NCBI GenBank assembly: GCA_007123655.1
Contig: SKKR01000183.1
Coordinates: 1 to 8,038, forward strand
Origin: Thermomicrobiaceae bacterium
Lineage (GTDB): Bacteria > Chloroflexota > Chloroflexia > Thermomicrobiales > Thermomicrobiaceae
Direction of reading: 5' to 3'
Length of the DNA stretch: 8,038 bases
Shown here: positions 1-5,164 of the stretch, in pieces
How the letters are laid out: every line of letters starts with the position of its first letter
How positions within the stretch are numbered: the first letter of the stretch is position 1
Position numbers and translations under genes: made by a program
Notes under the pieces: model-generated
Told to the model about the DNA's origin: nothing
What the model saw: the letters and a program-made list of their open reading frames with translations, nothing else
Databases searched by the model: none

Positions 1-62
1 CCGCTTTCCCGGGTCGCATACTTGTGCGTTTTCGAGACCGCAAGCTCAATCGTCACGGGCAC
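1..62 (-). CDS. 5' fragment of an unidentified protein, possibly PP2C/SpoIIE-like phosphatase
   Basis: Twenty codons are visible on the minus strand, starting at a GTG (62-60) five bases after the rmlB stop codon and running off the window edge. They read MPVTIELAVSKTHKYATRES when the GTG is taken as Met; a second GTG at 56-54 is an alternative start. A GAGAGG stretch inside the end of rmlB, about ten bases upstream, could be the ribosome binding site. The short gap suggests co-transcription with rmlB. The 'IELAV.K..KYA..ESG' pattern resembles, from memory, the N-terminus of SpoIIE/PP2C-type serine phosphatases, but twenty residues cannot settle this and no catalytic residue is in view. The open frame and close spacing are seen; the family is a weak inference. 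Confidence 0.45.
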   Translation of the reverse strand, partial: MPVTIELAVSKTHKYATRES

Positions 63-67
63 GGCGA

Positions 68-1111
68 TCAGGCCTCTCGCCGAGCGCCGGGATGCGCTTG
101 CTCGCGATTATCGTAGTTTCGGCGGTAATACTCCTGGAATGACCCGTCACGGATCGGTTCCCACCAGTCACGATTCTCTCGATACCACCTGACAGTGTCG
201 GCAATTCCTTCGTCAAACGCCCGTTTCGGCTCCCATCCAATGCCGCGCAACTTCTCCGAGGACAGGGCGTAACGCCGGTCGTGACCGGGCCGATCTGCAA
301 CATGGGTGATCAGGTCCTCGGGAGCGTCGACAAGAGAGAGCACCTGTTTCACCACCTCGAGGTTCGTGCGCTCATCGTCGCTTCCAACGTTATAGATCTC
401 ACCGGAAGCTCCGAACCTCAGGGCGGTATCAATACCGCTGCAATGATCATCAACGTGAACCCAGTGACGAACCTGCAATCCGTCACCGTAGACGGGCACT
501 GCCTTTCGTTCGAACAGATTCGTGATCATCAGCGGAATGAACTTCTCCGGGTACTGAAATGGACCGTAGGTGTTCGAGCCGCGGGTGATAACGACGTCTA
601 CGCCATGCGTCTCCGCGTAGGAAATGGCGAGCATCTCCGCCCCTGCCTTGCTGGCCGAGTATGGATTCCTCGGGTAAAGCGGATCCGACTCCCGTGAGTA
701 CCCGTCCAGCACCGCGCCGTACACCTCGTCCGTGCTGACCTGGACGAATCTGGTTCCGGTGCGCTCGCGTGCGGCGTCCAGCAGTACCAGCGTCCCCTGC
801 ACGTTCGTCTGGATAAACTCCGCCGGATCAAAGAGTGATCGGTCGACGTGCGTTTCCGCGGCGAAGTTCACGATTGCGTCGCAGCCGTCAACGGCGTGAT
901 TCACGGTTGCCGGATCGCAGATATCACCCTCGATGAACTCCACTCGGGGATCGTCGCTAAATGAGTCAAGCGTCGTCGGGTTACCTGAGTAGGTCAGTTT
1001 GTCCAGGACGTGGATCCTGTCCGCCAGCGCGTTCCGGAGCAGATAGCGAACGTATCCACTGCCAATGAACCCGGCGCCGCCGGTCACCAGAAGCGCCCGT
1101 GCGTTGACCAC
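68..1111 (-). CDS. rmlB: dTDP-glucose 4,6-dehydratase
   Basis: The product converts dTDP-glucose to dTDP-4-keto-6-deoxyglucose, the second step of dTDP-rhamnose and related deoxysugar synthesis, in the cytoplasm and with bound NAD+. It is 347 residues long, usual for the family. An N-terminal Rossmann motif TGGAGFIG lies at about residues 10-17. STDEVYG (126-132) carries the Asp-Glu pair that distinguishes dehydratases from GalE-type epimerases, and YSASK (151-155) holds the catalytic Tyr and Lys. The GTG at 1111 is chosen as start because AAGGAG lies 5 bases upstream and the Rossmann fold begins within ten residues. An in-frame ATG at 1171 would add 20 unconserved-looking residues and lacks a good binding site. 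No rmlA, rmlC or rmlD is in the window. The next gene on this strand starts 5 bases after the stop, so the two are probably co-transcribed. RffG is an equivalent name for the same enzyme. Confidence 0.95.
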   Translation of the reverse strand: MVNARALLVTGGAGFIGSGYVRYLLRNALADRIHVLDKLTYSGNPTTLDSFSDDPRVEFIEGDICDPATVNHAVDGCDAIVNFAAETHVDRSLFDPAEFIQTNVQGTLVLLDAARERTGTRFVQVSTDEVYGAVLDGYSRESDPLYPRNPYSASKAGAEMLAISYAETHGVDVVITRGSNTYGPFQYPEKFIPLMITNLFERKAVPVYGDGLQVRHWVHVDDHCSGIDTALRFGASGEIYNVGSDDERTNLEVVKQVLSLVDAPEDLITHVADRPGHDRRYALSSEKLRGIGWEPKRAFDEGIADTVRWYRENRDWWEPIRDGSFQEYYRRNYDNREQAHPGARREA

Positions 1112-1116
1112 GTCGT

Positions 1117-1122
1117 CTCCTT
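1117..1122 (-). promoter_or_regulatory. Shine-Dalgarno site deciding the rmlB start
   Basis: On the minus strand AAGGAG lies 5 bases before the GTG at 1111-1109, within a longer GAAGGAAGGAG purine run. This placement favours the GTG over the upstream in-frame ATG at 1171, which has no comparable site. A TAGAAT box at 1183-1178 could be a -10 element for rmlB, but no convincing -35 accompanies it. Confidence 0.75.
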
Positions 1123-1261
1123 CCTTCCGGGCGAATCTCTCAACACCCAATTCGTCAGCGAACGCCGTCATTGCTCAATTCTAATACCCCAACCATCGAG
1201 GTTGATTCGCGCATTCAAGGGTACTGACGAAAGACTTCGGGCCGGTACCTGCGAACTCTCT

Positions 1262-1285
1262 TTTATGGTACTCTAGTACCGTAAA
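1262..1285. promoter_or_regulatory. 24-bp palindrome, candidate operator
   Basis: The arms TTTATGGTACT and AGTACCGTAAA are inverted repeats with one mismatch, separated by the two bases CT. The core GTACT-N-TAGTA (1268-1278) recurs with one change at 1320-1330, 52 bases downstream. The second copy overlaps the -10 box of the plus-strand promoter. The palindrome is centred about 62 bases upstream of the expected transcription start. A dimeric regulator binding both sites is an inference. In RNA it would form a hairpin, but the predicted transcript starts downstream of it. Confidence 0.5.
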
Positions 1286-1300
1286 CGTAGCCGATTCGTC

Positions 1301-1329
1301 TTGACATCGGCCGCCACAAGTACTATAGT
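1301..1329 (+). promoter_or_regulatory. sigma-70-type promoter of the small-ORF unit
   Basis: TTGACA (1301-1306) and TATAGT (1324-1329) are separated by exactly 17 bases. This is a full -35 consensus match and a -10 with five of six consensus bases. Transcription would start near 1335-1337 and run toward the two tiny ORFs. The -10 box lies inside a perfect 10-bp palindrome, TACTATAGTA (1321-1330), so a dimeric protein bound there would block the promoter. No matching -35 exists on the minus strand for the mirrored -10. Confidence 0.7.
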
Positions 1330-1377
1330 AAGACCAGTACGGACAGATGCTTAGGTTTACATACTGCATTGAGTGTG

Positions 1378-1417
1378 GGACGTCGCCCGATTGGCCATTG
1401 ACAGGGCGGCATCGTCC
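1378..1417 (+). promoter_or_regulatory. Leader hairpin upstream of the first tiny ORF
   Basis: GGAC (1378-1381) plus GTCGCCC (1382-1388) pair with GGGCGGC (1404-1410) and GTCC (1414-1417). This gives an 11-bp stem with one G-U pair, a 3-base bulge (1411-1413) and a 15-base loop. The hairpin ends about ten bases before the GGGAGGGAG ribosome binding region of the first tiny ORF, so it could shape access to that site or stabilise the transcript. The pairing is read by eye; the role is inferred. Confidence 0.5.
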
Positions 1418-1426
1418 AGACATTCG

Positions 1427-1434
1427 GGAGGGAG
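1427..1434 (+). promoter_or_regulatory. Shine-Dalgarno site of tiny ORF 1
   Basis: The purine run GGAGGGAG contains two overlapping registers: GGAGG (1427-1431), 11 bases before the GTG at 1443, and GGGAG (1430-1434), 8 bases before it. Both are usable spacings. This supports starting the ORF at this GTG and not at an in-frame ATG at 1347. Confidence 0.6.
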
Positions 1435-1442
1435 ACAGTCAA

Positions 1443-1472
1443 GTGAAGTGGAAGACACATAAGTGGCGCTAG
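1443..1472 (+). CDS. Tiny ORF 1, 9-residue peptide MKWKTHKWR
   Basis: GTG AAG TGG AAG ACA CAT AAG TGG CGC TAG encodes MKWKTHKWR, a strongly basic peptide with two tryptophans (three Lys, one Arg, one His). The same peptide, with the same stop codon, is encoded again at 1535-1564. The copies differ only in the start codon (GTG/ATG) and in two third positions (ACA/ACC, CAT/CAC), and sequence outside the ORFs is not similar. That is the signature of selection on the peptide. The ORF lies in the predicted 1336-1669 transcript. The same frame is open upstream to an ATG at 1347, which would give a 41-residue product with a CxxC motif, but that ATG has no ribosome binding site and sits about 11 bases from the expected transcript start. 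I know no named family with this sequence. The basic KWKTHKWR faintly recalls very short COX24/bS22-type ribosomal proteins, but it lacks their length. Confidence 0.6.
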   Translation: MKWKTHKWR

Positions 1473-1523
1473 GACGGTCGGCCAGCCCGATCGGTGAGTA
1501 ACACGGATCGTATGAACGCGAAT

Positions 1524-1528
1524 GGAGG
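1524..1528 (+). promoter_or_regulatory. Shine-Dalgarno site of tiny ORF 2
   Basis: GGAGG lies 6 bases before the ATG at 1535, close to ideal spacing. A short frame starting at 1512 (MNANGGRR) ends in a TGA that overlaps this ATG (ATGA), but it has no clear binding site of its own. Confidence 0.65.
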
Positions 1529-1534
1529 TCGTCG

Positions 1535-1564
1535 ATGAAGTGGAAGACCCACAAGTGGCGCTAG
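1535..1564 (+). CDS. Tiny ORF 2, second copy of MKWKTHKWR
   Basis: ATG AAG TGG AAG ACC CAC AAG TGG CGC TAG encodes the same nine residues as the ORF at 1443-1472, 62 bases downstream of its stop. In this frame a TAA at 1499-1501 lies upstream with no other start between, so the product cannot be longer at its N-terminus, which supports the 9-residue reading for both copies. A canonical Shine-Dalgarno sequence precedes it. There is no signal peptide or membrane segment. Possible roles, all inferred, are a regulatory leader peptide, a cationic signalling or toxic peptide, a ribosome-associated micropeptide, or a dual-function small RNA. Confidence 0.68.
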   Translation: MKWKTHKWR

Positions 1565-1640
1565 CTTGAGGCCCGGCTTCACGCGCATGCCGCTGGCGCA
1601 GTGGTCCATGCCTGGAGCCGTTATCACGTGAAGTTTCGAG

Positions 1641-1669
1641 AAGAGATCCCACCGTTCATGGGATCTTTT
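1641..1669 (+). terminator. Rho-independent terminator of the small-ORF unit
   Basis: AGATCCCA (1644-1651) pairs perfectly with TGGGATCT (1659-1666) around a 7-base loop. The flanking AAG and TTT extend the stem, and the final T of the stem with the next three forms a four-T run. Together with the promoter at 1301-1329 this predicts a transcript of about 335 bases containing both tiny ORFs and nothing else recognisable. Confidence 0.65.
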
Positions 1670-1917
1670 CATTGCCTCTCTGTCATGAAATTCACCCCAG
1701 CTTCCGTTAGATACGATTTTCGAGCCTTTCCAACCTCCGTCAGCCACGGAGACTAAGGTACTATGACCTCGAAGTACCTGCATCTGCCGAGTACCGGCCG
1801 GTTGTAGGACCCCTGTACCGTGTAATCGTGCCTTCCCTGACGTCCCCTTTCGTTCCTAAGTCCCAGAAGCGTTTCTCAGCGCGATGGTAGAGTGAAGGTG
1901 TACGAACGGAGGGTCAG
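1670..1917. other. Gene-free stretch with small hairpins
   Basis: No convincing coding frame is visible. Two small inverted repeats stand out: CTCCGT (1735-1740) with ACGGAG (1746-1751), and AGGTACT (1756-1762) with AGTACCT (1773-1779) around a 10-base loop. The second reuses the GTACT half-site found at 1262-1285 and may be another binding site upstream of the HD-GYP gene. GTAC also occurs at 1791, 1815 and 1900. No clear -35/-10 pair was found, although a promoter for the following gene is expected here. Confidence 0.4.
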
Positions 1918-1980
1918 GTGACCGTCCGGAACGGCCAAGCTCGCCCGGCATCGTCGTTCGCGCCATGGAACCTGGCGTGA
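1918..1980 (+). CDS. Possible 20-codon leader ORF before the HD-GYP gene
   Basis: A GTG at 1918 has a strong GGAGGG site five bases upstream and reads MTVRNGQARP... for 20 codons to a TGA at 1978-1980. The frame is the same as that of the HD-GYP gene starting at 2014, and no other stop lies between. It could be a short upstream ORF coupling translation, or the original start of the downstream gene interrupted by a TGA. Its ribosome binding site looks better than that of the downstream gene. There is no homology evidence. Confidence 0.35.
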   Translation: MTVRNGQARPASSFAPWNLA

Positions 1981-2013
1981 CGCCGGATTCCAGACCGGAG
2001 CAAGGCGAGGAAC

Positions 2014-3315
2014 GTGGAACACAGCCCGAGAGTCATCGCGACAGTTGTGGCCATGGTGATCGCAACGGTGGTCACTGTAGCCGTGCTTGGGCCAGGCGCT
2101 GGCCTGCCCACAATCAGTGCCGACCTTGTAATGCTGGCGGTCATCCTTGGCGCGCTCATTGTCTGCTCGGACTTCTTCGAGATCGATGCGCCGCTCGCTT
2201 CGGTACGCGTCACGGTCTCCGTCTCCGCGGCACTGTGCTTTGCTGCGGCAATCACGCTCGGACCGCTTCTTGGTGCTGGACTGGCCGGCGTCAGTGTTCT
2301 GATCGTTGAACTGCTGCAACGCCGAGAAGCAATCAAAACAGTCGTCAACACCTCCACCGCTGTGCTGGCGTCATTCCTGGGCGGATACGTTTACTACTGG
2401 ATTGCCGACACCGCACTCTCCCCCATCGGAAGTATCGAGAACGTCGCCGCCACCATCCTTGGCGCATCCGTCTACACCTTTCTCGACACCGGCATGATCG
2501 CCATCATCCTGTCGCAGGTCGTTGGTCACTCACCAATTGAGCTCTTCCGGGCAAACTTTCGCTGGGCAATGTTCGAGCATATCTCGCTCCCCACTTTGGG
2601 GATCATGATCCCGGTGCTGTACCGGGAGAGCATCTTCGCGTTGATCATCGTCGTCATTCCGCTGCTCGGGCCGTATCTCGCGTTCCGCAACTACCGACAG
2701 GTACATGAAGAGACCCGCGCGACGCTCGCGGTCCTGGCGGACATGCTCGACCGCCGTGATCCGTACACCGCCGAACATTCCCAGCGCGTCAGCACGCTCG
2801 TCGACCAGATGCTGCAGCATTATCCGGACGTTTCGTTCGATGACTACGAGAAGATCATCACGGCAGCACGGGTTCACGACCTCGGCAAAGTCACGACCAG
2901 CGACGCGACCCTGCTGAAGCCAGGCAAACTCGAATCACACGAGCTGGAAGAGATGAAACGCCACTCGGCTGACGGGAGCGACATCCTCGGCCACATCTCG
3001 ATCTTCAAAGAGTCTGCGGCTATCATTCGACATCACCATGAACGCTGGGATGGGAATGGCTATCCGGATGGCCTGGCCGGTGAGGAAATCCCCGTCGGAT
3101 CACGTATCATCGCCGTGGCAGACACCTATGACGCGATGACGACCGATCGACCGTACCGCGCTGCCCTATCGCATTGCACCGCGATCAACGAGATCCAGCG
3201 TTGTTCCGGAACTCAGTTCGAACCGAAGGCAGTGGACGCGTTCCTGAAGGTGATCGAACTGGAAGAAGCGAGCAGCGCGGTTCCCGCAATGTCGGAAGTA
3301 AACGCCTCCGATTAG
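2014..3315 (+). CDS. Membrane-anchored HD-GYP domain protein, probable c-di-GMP phosphodiesterase
   Basis: The 433-residue protein has a hydrophobic N-terminal half, with likely membrane segments near residues 7-29, 36-52, 66-100 (one or two), 112-133, 143-168 and 189-224 (two). It is followed by a cytoplasmic HD-GYP domain at about 235-415. Visible motifs are DPYTAEHSQRV (249-259), the HD pair in HDLGK (288-292), LLKPGKL (300-306), and HHHERWDGNGYPDGL (340-354), which includes the GYP signature. HD-GYP proteins of the RpfG type hydrolyse cyclic di-GMP at a two- or three-metal site, which lowers c-di-GMP and affects motility, biofilm or virulence traits. The membrane part probably senses a signal; it could be a MASE-like sensor but I cannot name it. 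The start is the GTG at 2014, with AAGGCGAGG just upstream. An ATG at codon 14 is possible but would clip the first membrane segment. Activity on c-di-GMP is inferred from the intact motifs. Confidence 0.88.
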   Translation: MEHSPRVIATVVAMVIATVVTVAVLGPGAGLPTISADLVMLAVILGALIVCSDFFEIDAPLASVRVTVSVSAALCFAAAITLGPLLGAGLAGVSVLIVELLQRREAIKTVVNTSTAVLASFLGGYVYYWIADTALSPIGSIENVAATILGASVYTFLDTGMIAIILSQVVGHSPIELFRANFRWAMFEHISLPTLGIMIPVLYRESIFALIIVVIPLLGPYLAFRNYRQVHEETRATLAVLADMLDRRDPYTAEHSQRVSTLVDQMLQHYPDVSFDDYEKIITAARVHDLGKVTTSDATLLKPGKLESHELEEMKRHSADGSDILGHISIFKESAAIIRHHHERWDGNGYPDGLAGEEIPVGSRIIAVADTYDAMTTDRPYRAALSHCTAINEIQRCSGTQFEPKAVDAFLKVIELEEASSAVPAMSEVNASD

Positions 3316-3337
3316 CCACACTTGCCCCGGGGTGGCG

Positions 3338-3346
3338 TGCTATTCT
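3338..3346 (+). promoter_or_regulatory. Possible extended -10 promoter for the HAD-trmD operon
   Basis: TGCTATTCT matches an extended -10 (TGn followed by a TATAAT-like hexamer). No good -35 lies 16-18 bases upstream; TTGCCC at 3322 is only 13 bases away. Transcription would start near 3353, about 38 bases before the ATG of the HAD gene, and inside the inverted repeat that follows. Confidence 0.35.
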
Positions 3347-3369
3347 TCACTGCATTGTTGTGCAGTGGA
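3346..3369. promoter_or_regulatory. Inverted repeat at the head of the HAD-trmD operon
   Basis: CACTGCA (3348-3354) and TGCAGTG (3361-3367) pair perfectly around the loop TTGTTG. A wobble pair and one further pair extend the stem to nine. The position, over the probable transcription start and 5' untranslated region, fits an operator or a 5' hairpin. There is no T-run after it, so it is not a terminator for the upstream gene. Confidence 0.4.
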
Positions 3370-3390
3370 CATTCCTCGCGACAGGGGCAG

Positions 3391-4119
3391 ATGAAACTCG
3401 TCACCATCGACTTTCACAACACGCTGTTCTCGTGCGATACCTGGTTTCGGCTCGAAGTTGAGGACCTGCCGGACGCCGTCCTGGACTCCTTCGTTGATCA
3501 TGAGCAGACAGGGGTTCACCAGCGCAGGATCGAAGCTCGCGAGACATACCGCGAGATTCGTCGGGTCGCCATGGATTCCGGCGTGGAGTGCGACGCCGAA
3601 GAGAGTATCTGGCGAGTAGCACAGCGCCTCGACCTTCCGTTTTCACGAGAACAACTCGATAACAGCATCCGTGCTGTCATGCTCGATGCGCTCAACGACG
3701 CACACCCGATGTCAGGTGCAACCGAACTCGTCAACGACCTTTACGCTGACGGCTTCAAGCTTGGGGTGGTGTCAAGCGCGGCGTACCACCCGTTCCTGGA
3801 GTGGTGCCTGGACCGGTTCCAGTTGCGAGACGCATTTTCGCATGTCGTAACGTCCGCCGACTGCGGGGTATACAAGTCCGATCCGGCCATCTACCGGCAC
3901 ACGCTCAAACTCTTCGGTGTCGAACCGGACTGCGCCGTGCACATTGGTGACTCCCATCGGTTCGACGTTGCCAGCGCCGCAGCGGTCGGCATGCGCACAA
4001 TACTGGTGGCCAGGCAACGTGATCCGGCCCTTACCCCCGCCCCGGACGCGGTCATCCGTACGCTTGGAGACGCTCGCCCGGAATTGGATAGACTTCTGAG
4101 AACTACGGAGACACGCTAA
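3391..4119 (+). CDS. HAD-superfamily hydrolase with His in motif I
   Basis: This is a 242-residue haloacid dehalogenase-type hydrolase. Motif I is IDFHNTL with the nucleophile Asp7. The usual second Asp, the general acid/base two residues later, is His9. Motif II is VVSS (Ser128 or Ser129), motif III is Lys162 in VYKSDP, and motif IV is IGDSHRFD (Asp187 and Asp192). The roughly 100 residues between motifs I and II form the expected helical C1 cap of subfamily I. The start is the ATG at 3391, with AGGGG three bases upstream and the nucleophile at residue 7. A TTG start at 3322 would add 23 residues and is less likely. It probably hydrolyses a phosphate ester, but the missing second Asp leaves activity and substrate open. 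It is the first gene of a run with trmD, 18 bp apart. Confidence 0.85.
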   Translation: MKLVTIDFHNTLFSCDTWFRLEVEDLPDAVLDSFVDHEQTGVHQRRIEARETYREIRRVAMDSGVECDAEESIWRVAQRLDLPFSREQLDNSIRAVMLDALNDAHPMSGATELVNDLYADGFKLGVVSSAAYHPFLEWCLDRFQLRDAFSHVVTSADCGVYKSDPAIYRHTLKLFGVEPDCAVHIGDSHRFDVASAAAVGMRTILVARQRDPALTPAPDAVIRTLGDARPELDRLLRTTETR

Positions 4120-4137
4120 CCTTGGAGCAAGCGAAAC

Positions 4138-4896
4138 GTGCAATTCGACATCTTCACAATCTTTCCCGGCATGTTCACCGGCTTTCTGACTGAAAGTATC
4201 CTGAAGCGCGCCCAGGAACAGGGTCTGATTGAGATCACTGTGCACGACATCCGGAACTGGTCGACCGACCGGCACCGGTCGGTTGACGACTATCCGTACG
4301 GCGGTGGTGCCGGGATGGTGATGATGGCGCCGCCCATCGTCGAAGCGGTCGAGTCAATAATCCCCCCGGAGAGTGGGAACACTGAGTTGATTTTACTTTC
4401 GGCGTCAGGCGAGCGTTTCACGCAGTCACTCGCTGCTGAACTCGCCACGCGAGACGCTATAGGCCTGATCTGCGGCCGGTACGAGGGCGTCGATGAACGC
4501 GTCGTCGAGATCCTCGGGGCCAGAGAGGTTTCGATCGGCGACTATGTGCTGACCGGCGGGGAGTTACCAGCCGCGGTGGTCGTTGACGCGGTGAGCCGGC
4601 TCGTGCCAGGGGTGATTCAGCACGAGTCGACGGTGAGCGAGTCCCACAGCGCCGGGTTTCTGGAGTATCCCCAGTACACGCGTCCGTTTTCGTACCGCGG
4701 ACGGACGCCCCCGGAGGTGCTGCTGAGCGGTCATCACGCGCGTATCGAGGCGTGGCGGCGCGACGAGGGATTACGCCGGACGCGCGAGCGCCGGCCGGAT
4801 CTGCTCCCGTCCGCGGAACCGGATGAGCCTGACTGCAGCGCCAGGGACGACTCGCGAGATCGGATCTCGATTCGTCCGAAATCCGATACGGACTGA
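4138..4896 (+). CDS. trmD: tRNA (guanine37-N1)-methyltransferase
   Basis: TrmD methylates N1 of G37 next to the anticodon using S-adenosylmethionine and so prevents +1 frameshifting; it is normally essential. The 252 residues match the family in length and order: the N-terminal [11 protein letters not shown] (3-13), [19 protein letters not shown] (44-62), the SPOUT-knot SAM-binding stretches [10 protein letters not shown] (113-122) and [16 protein letters not shown] (130-145), YPQYTRP (177-183) and the C-terminal [14 protein letters not shown] (195-208). At the position of the catalytic Asp (Asp169 in H. influenzae/E. coli, in 'DSF..GLLD') this protein has Glu168 in 'ESHSAGFLE'. The last 30 residues are a polar, probably disordered tail. 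The GTG start at 4138 has GGAG ten bases upstream. The common partners rpsP, rimM and rplS are not adjacent. The next gene begins 4 bases after the stop. Confidence 0.96.
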   Translation: MQFDIFTIFPGMFTGFLTESILKRAQEQGLIEITVHDIRNWSTDRHRSVDDYPYGGGAGMVMMAPPIVEAVESIIPPESGNTELILLSASGERFTQSLAAELATRDAIGLICGRYEGVDERVVEILGAREVSIGDYVLTGGELPAAVVVDAVSRLVPGVIQHESTVSESHSAGFLEYPQYTRPFSYRGRTPPEVLLSGHHARIEAWRRDEGLRRTRERRPDLLPSAEPDEPDCSARDDSRDRISIRPKSDTD

Positions 4897-4900
4897 TTCA

Positions 4901-5164
4901 ATGGATCTGAACCCTGGAAATCTGATCGCCTGGATAATCGTTGGCTTCCTGGCCGGTTGGCTCGCGGCAACCGTGTCCCGCGGCGGCGGGTTTGGCTGCC
5001 TCGGCAATACGGCAATCGGCCTTGCAGGCGCGATCATCGGCGGGCTGTTGTTCTCGGCGCTGGGCATTGAGGGGACGGCCGGGTTCTTCGGAAGCATCAT
5101 CATAGCGTCGATCGGAGCCGCTCTACTGCTGGTCATTGGTGGATTGATCGGTGGGCGACGATGA
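4901..5164 (+). CDS. GlsB/YeaQ/YmgE (transglycosylase-associated) family membrane protein
   Basis: This 87-residue, very hydrophobic and glycine-rich protein has three predicted membrane segments, at about residues 8-25, 32-52 and 58-83. LIAWIIVGFLAGWLA, then a short SRGGG loop, then GCLGNTAIGLAGAIIGG match the pattern of the small inner-membrane proteins grouped under the old 'transglycosylase-associated' label. Their biochemical role is not established; in enterobacteria some members are stress-induced. The ATG at 4901 is chosen because it precedes the first membrane segment and lies 4 bases after the trmD stop. The frame is open further upstream into trmD. The Shine-Dalgarno signal is weak, consistent with coupling to trmD. 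The stop codon overlaps the start of the ABC ATPase gene (ATGA). Confidence 0.85.
   Translation: MDLNPGNLIAWIIVGFLAGWLAATVSRGGGFGCLGNTAIGLAGAIIGGLLFSALGIEGTAGFFGSIIIASIGAALLLVIGGLIGGRR

Noticed and set aside
281..697. 138-codon plus-strand frame antisense to rmlB
   Set aside because: It lies wholly within rmlB, which is supported by intact catalytic motifs; nothing in the shadow frame is recognisable.
1112..1171. Longer rmlB start at the ATG at 1171
   Set aside because: It would add 20 residues ahead of the Rossmann motif without a good ribosome binding site; the GTG at 1111 has AAGGAG at 5 bases.
1522..1578. Alternative plus-strand frame starting at the ATG at 1522 across tiny ORF 2 (MEVVDEVEDPQVALA)
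   Set aside because: It has no ribosome binding site, and the matching frame in copy 1 hits a stop at once, so the shared product is the MKWKTHKWR frame.
1628..1756. A 42-codon frame starting GTG AAG, like a third copy of the tiny ORFs
   Set aside because: The similarity ends after two codons, there is no Shine-Dalgarno site, and the frame runs through the terminator hairpin.
1181..1783. Minus-strand open frames of 65-109 codons across the small-ORF region
   Set aside because: They are low-complexity translations without recognisable motifs or clear start sites, and they run antisense through the promoter, twin ORFs and terminator.
4261..4286. Strong inverted repeat (ACCGACCGG / CCGGTCGGT) inside trmD
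   Set aside because: It encodes the conserved DRHRSVDD segment of TrmD, so protein constraint and GC-rich codon choice explain it.
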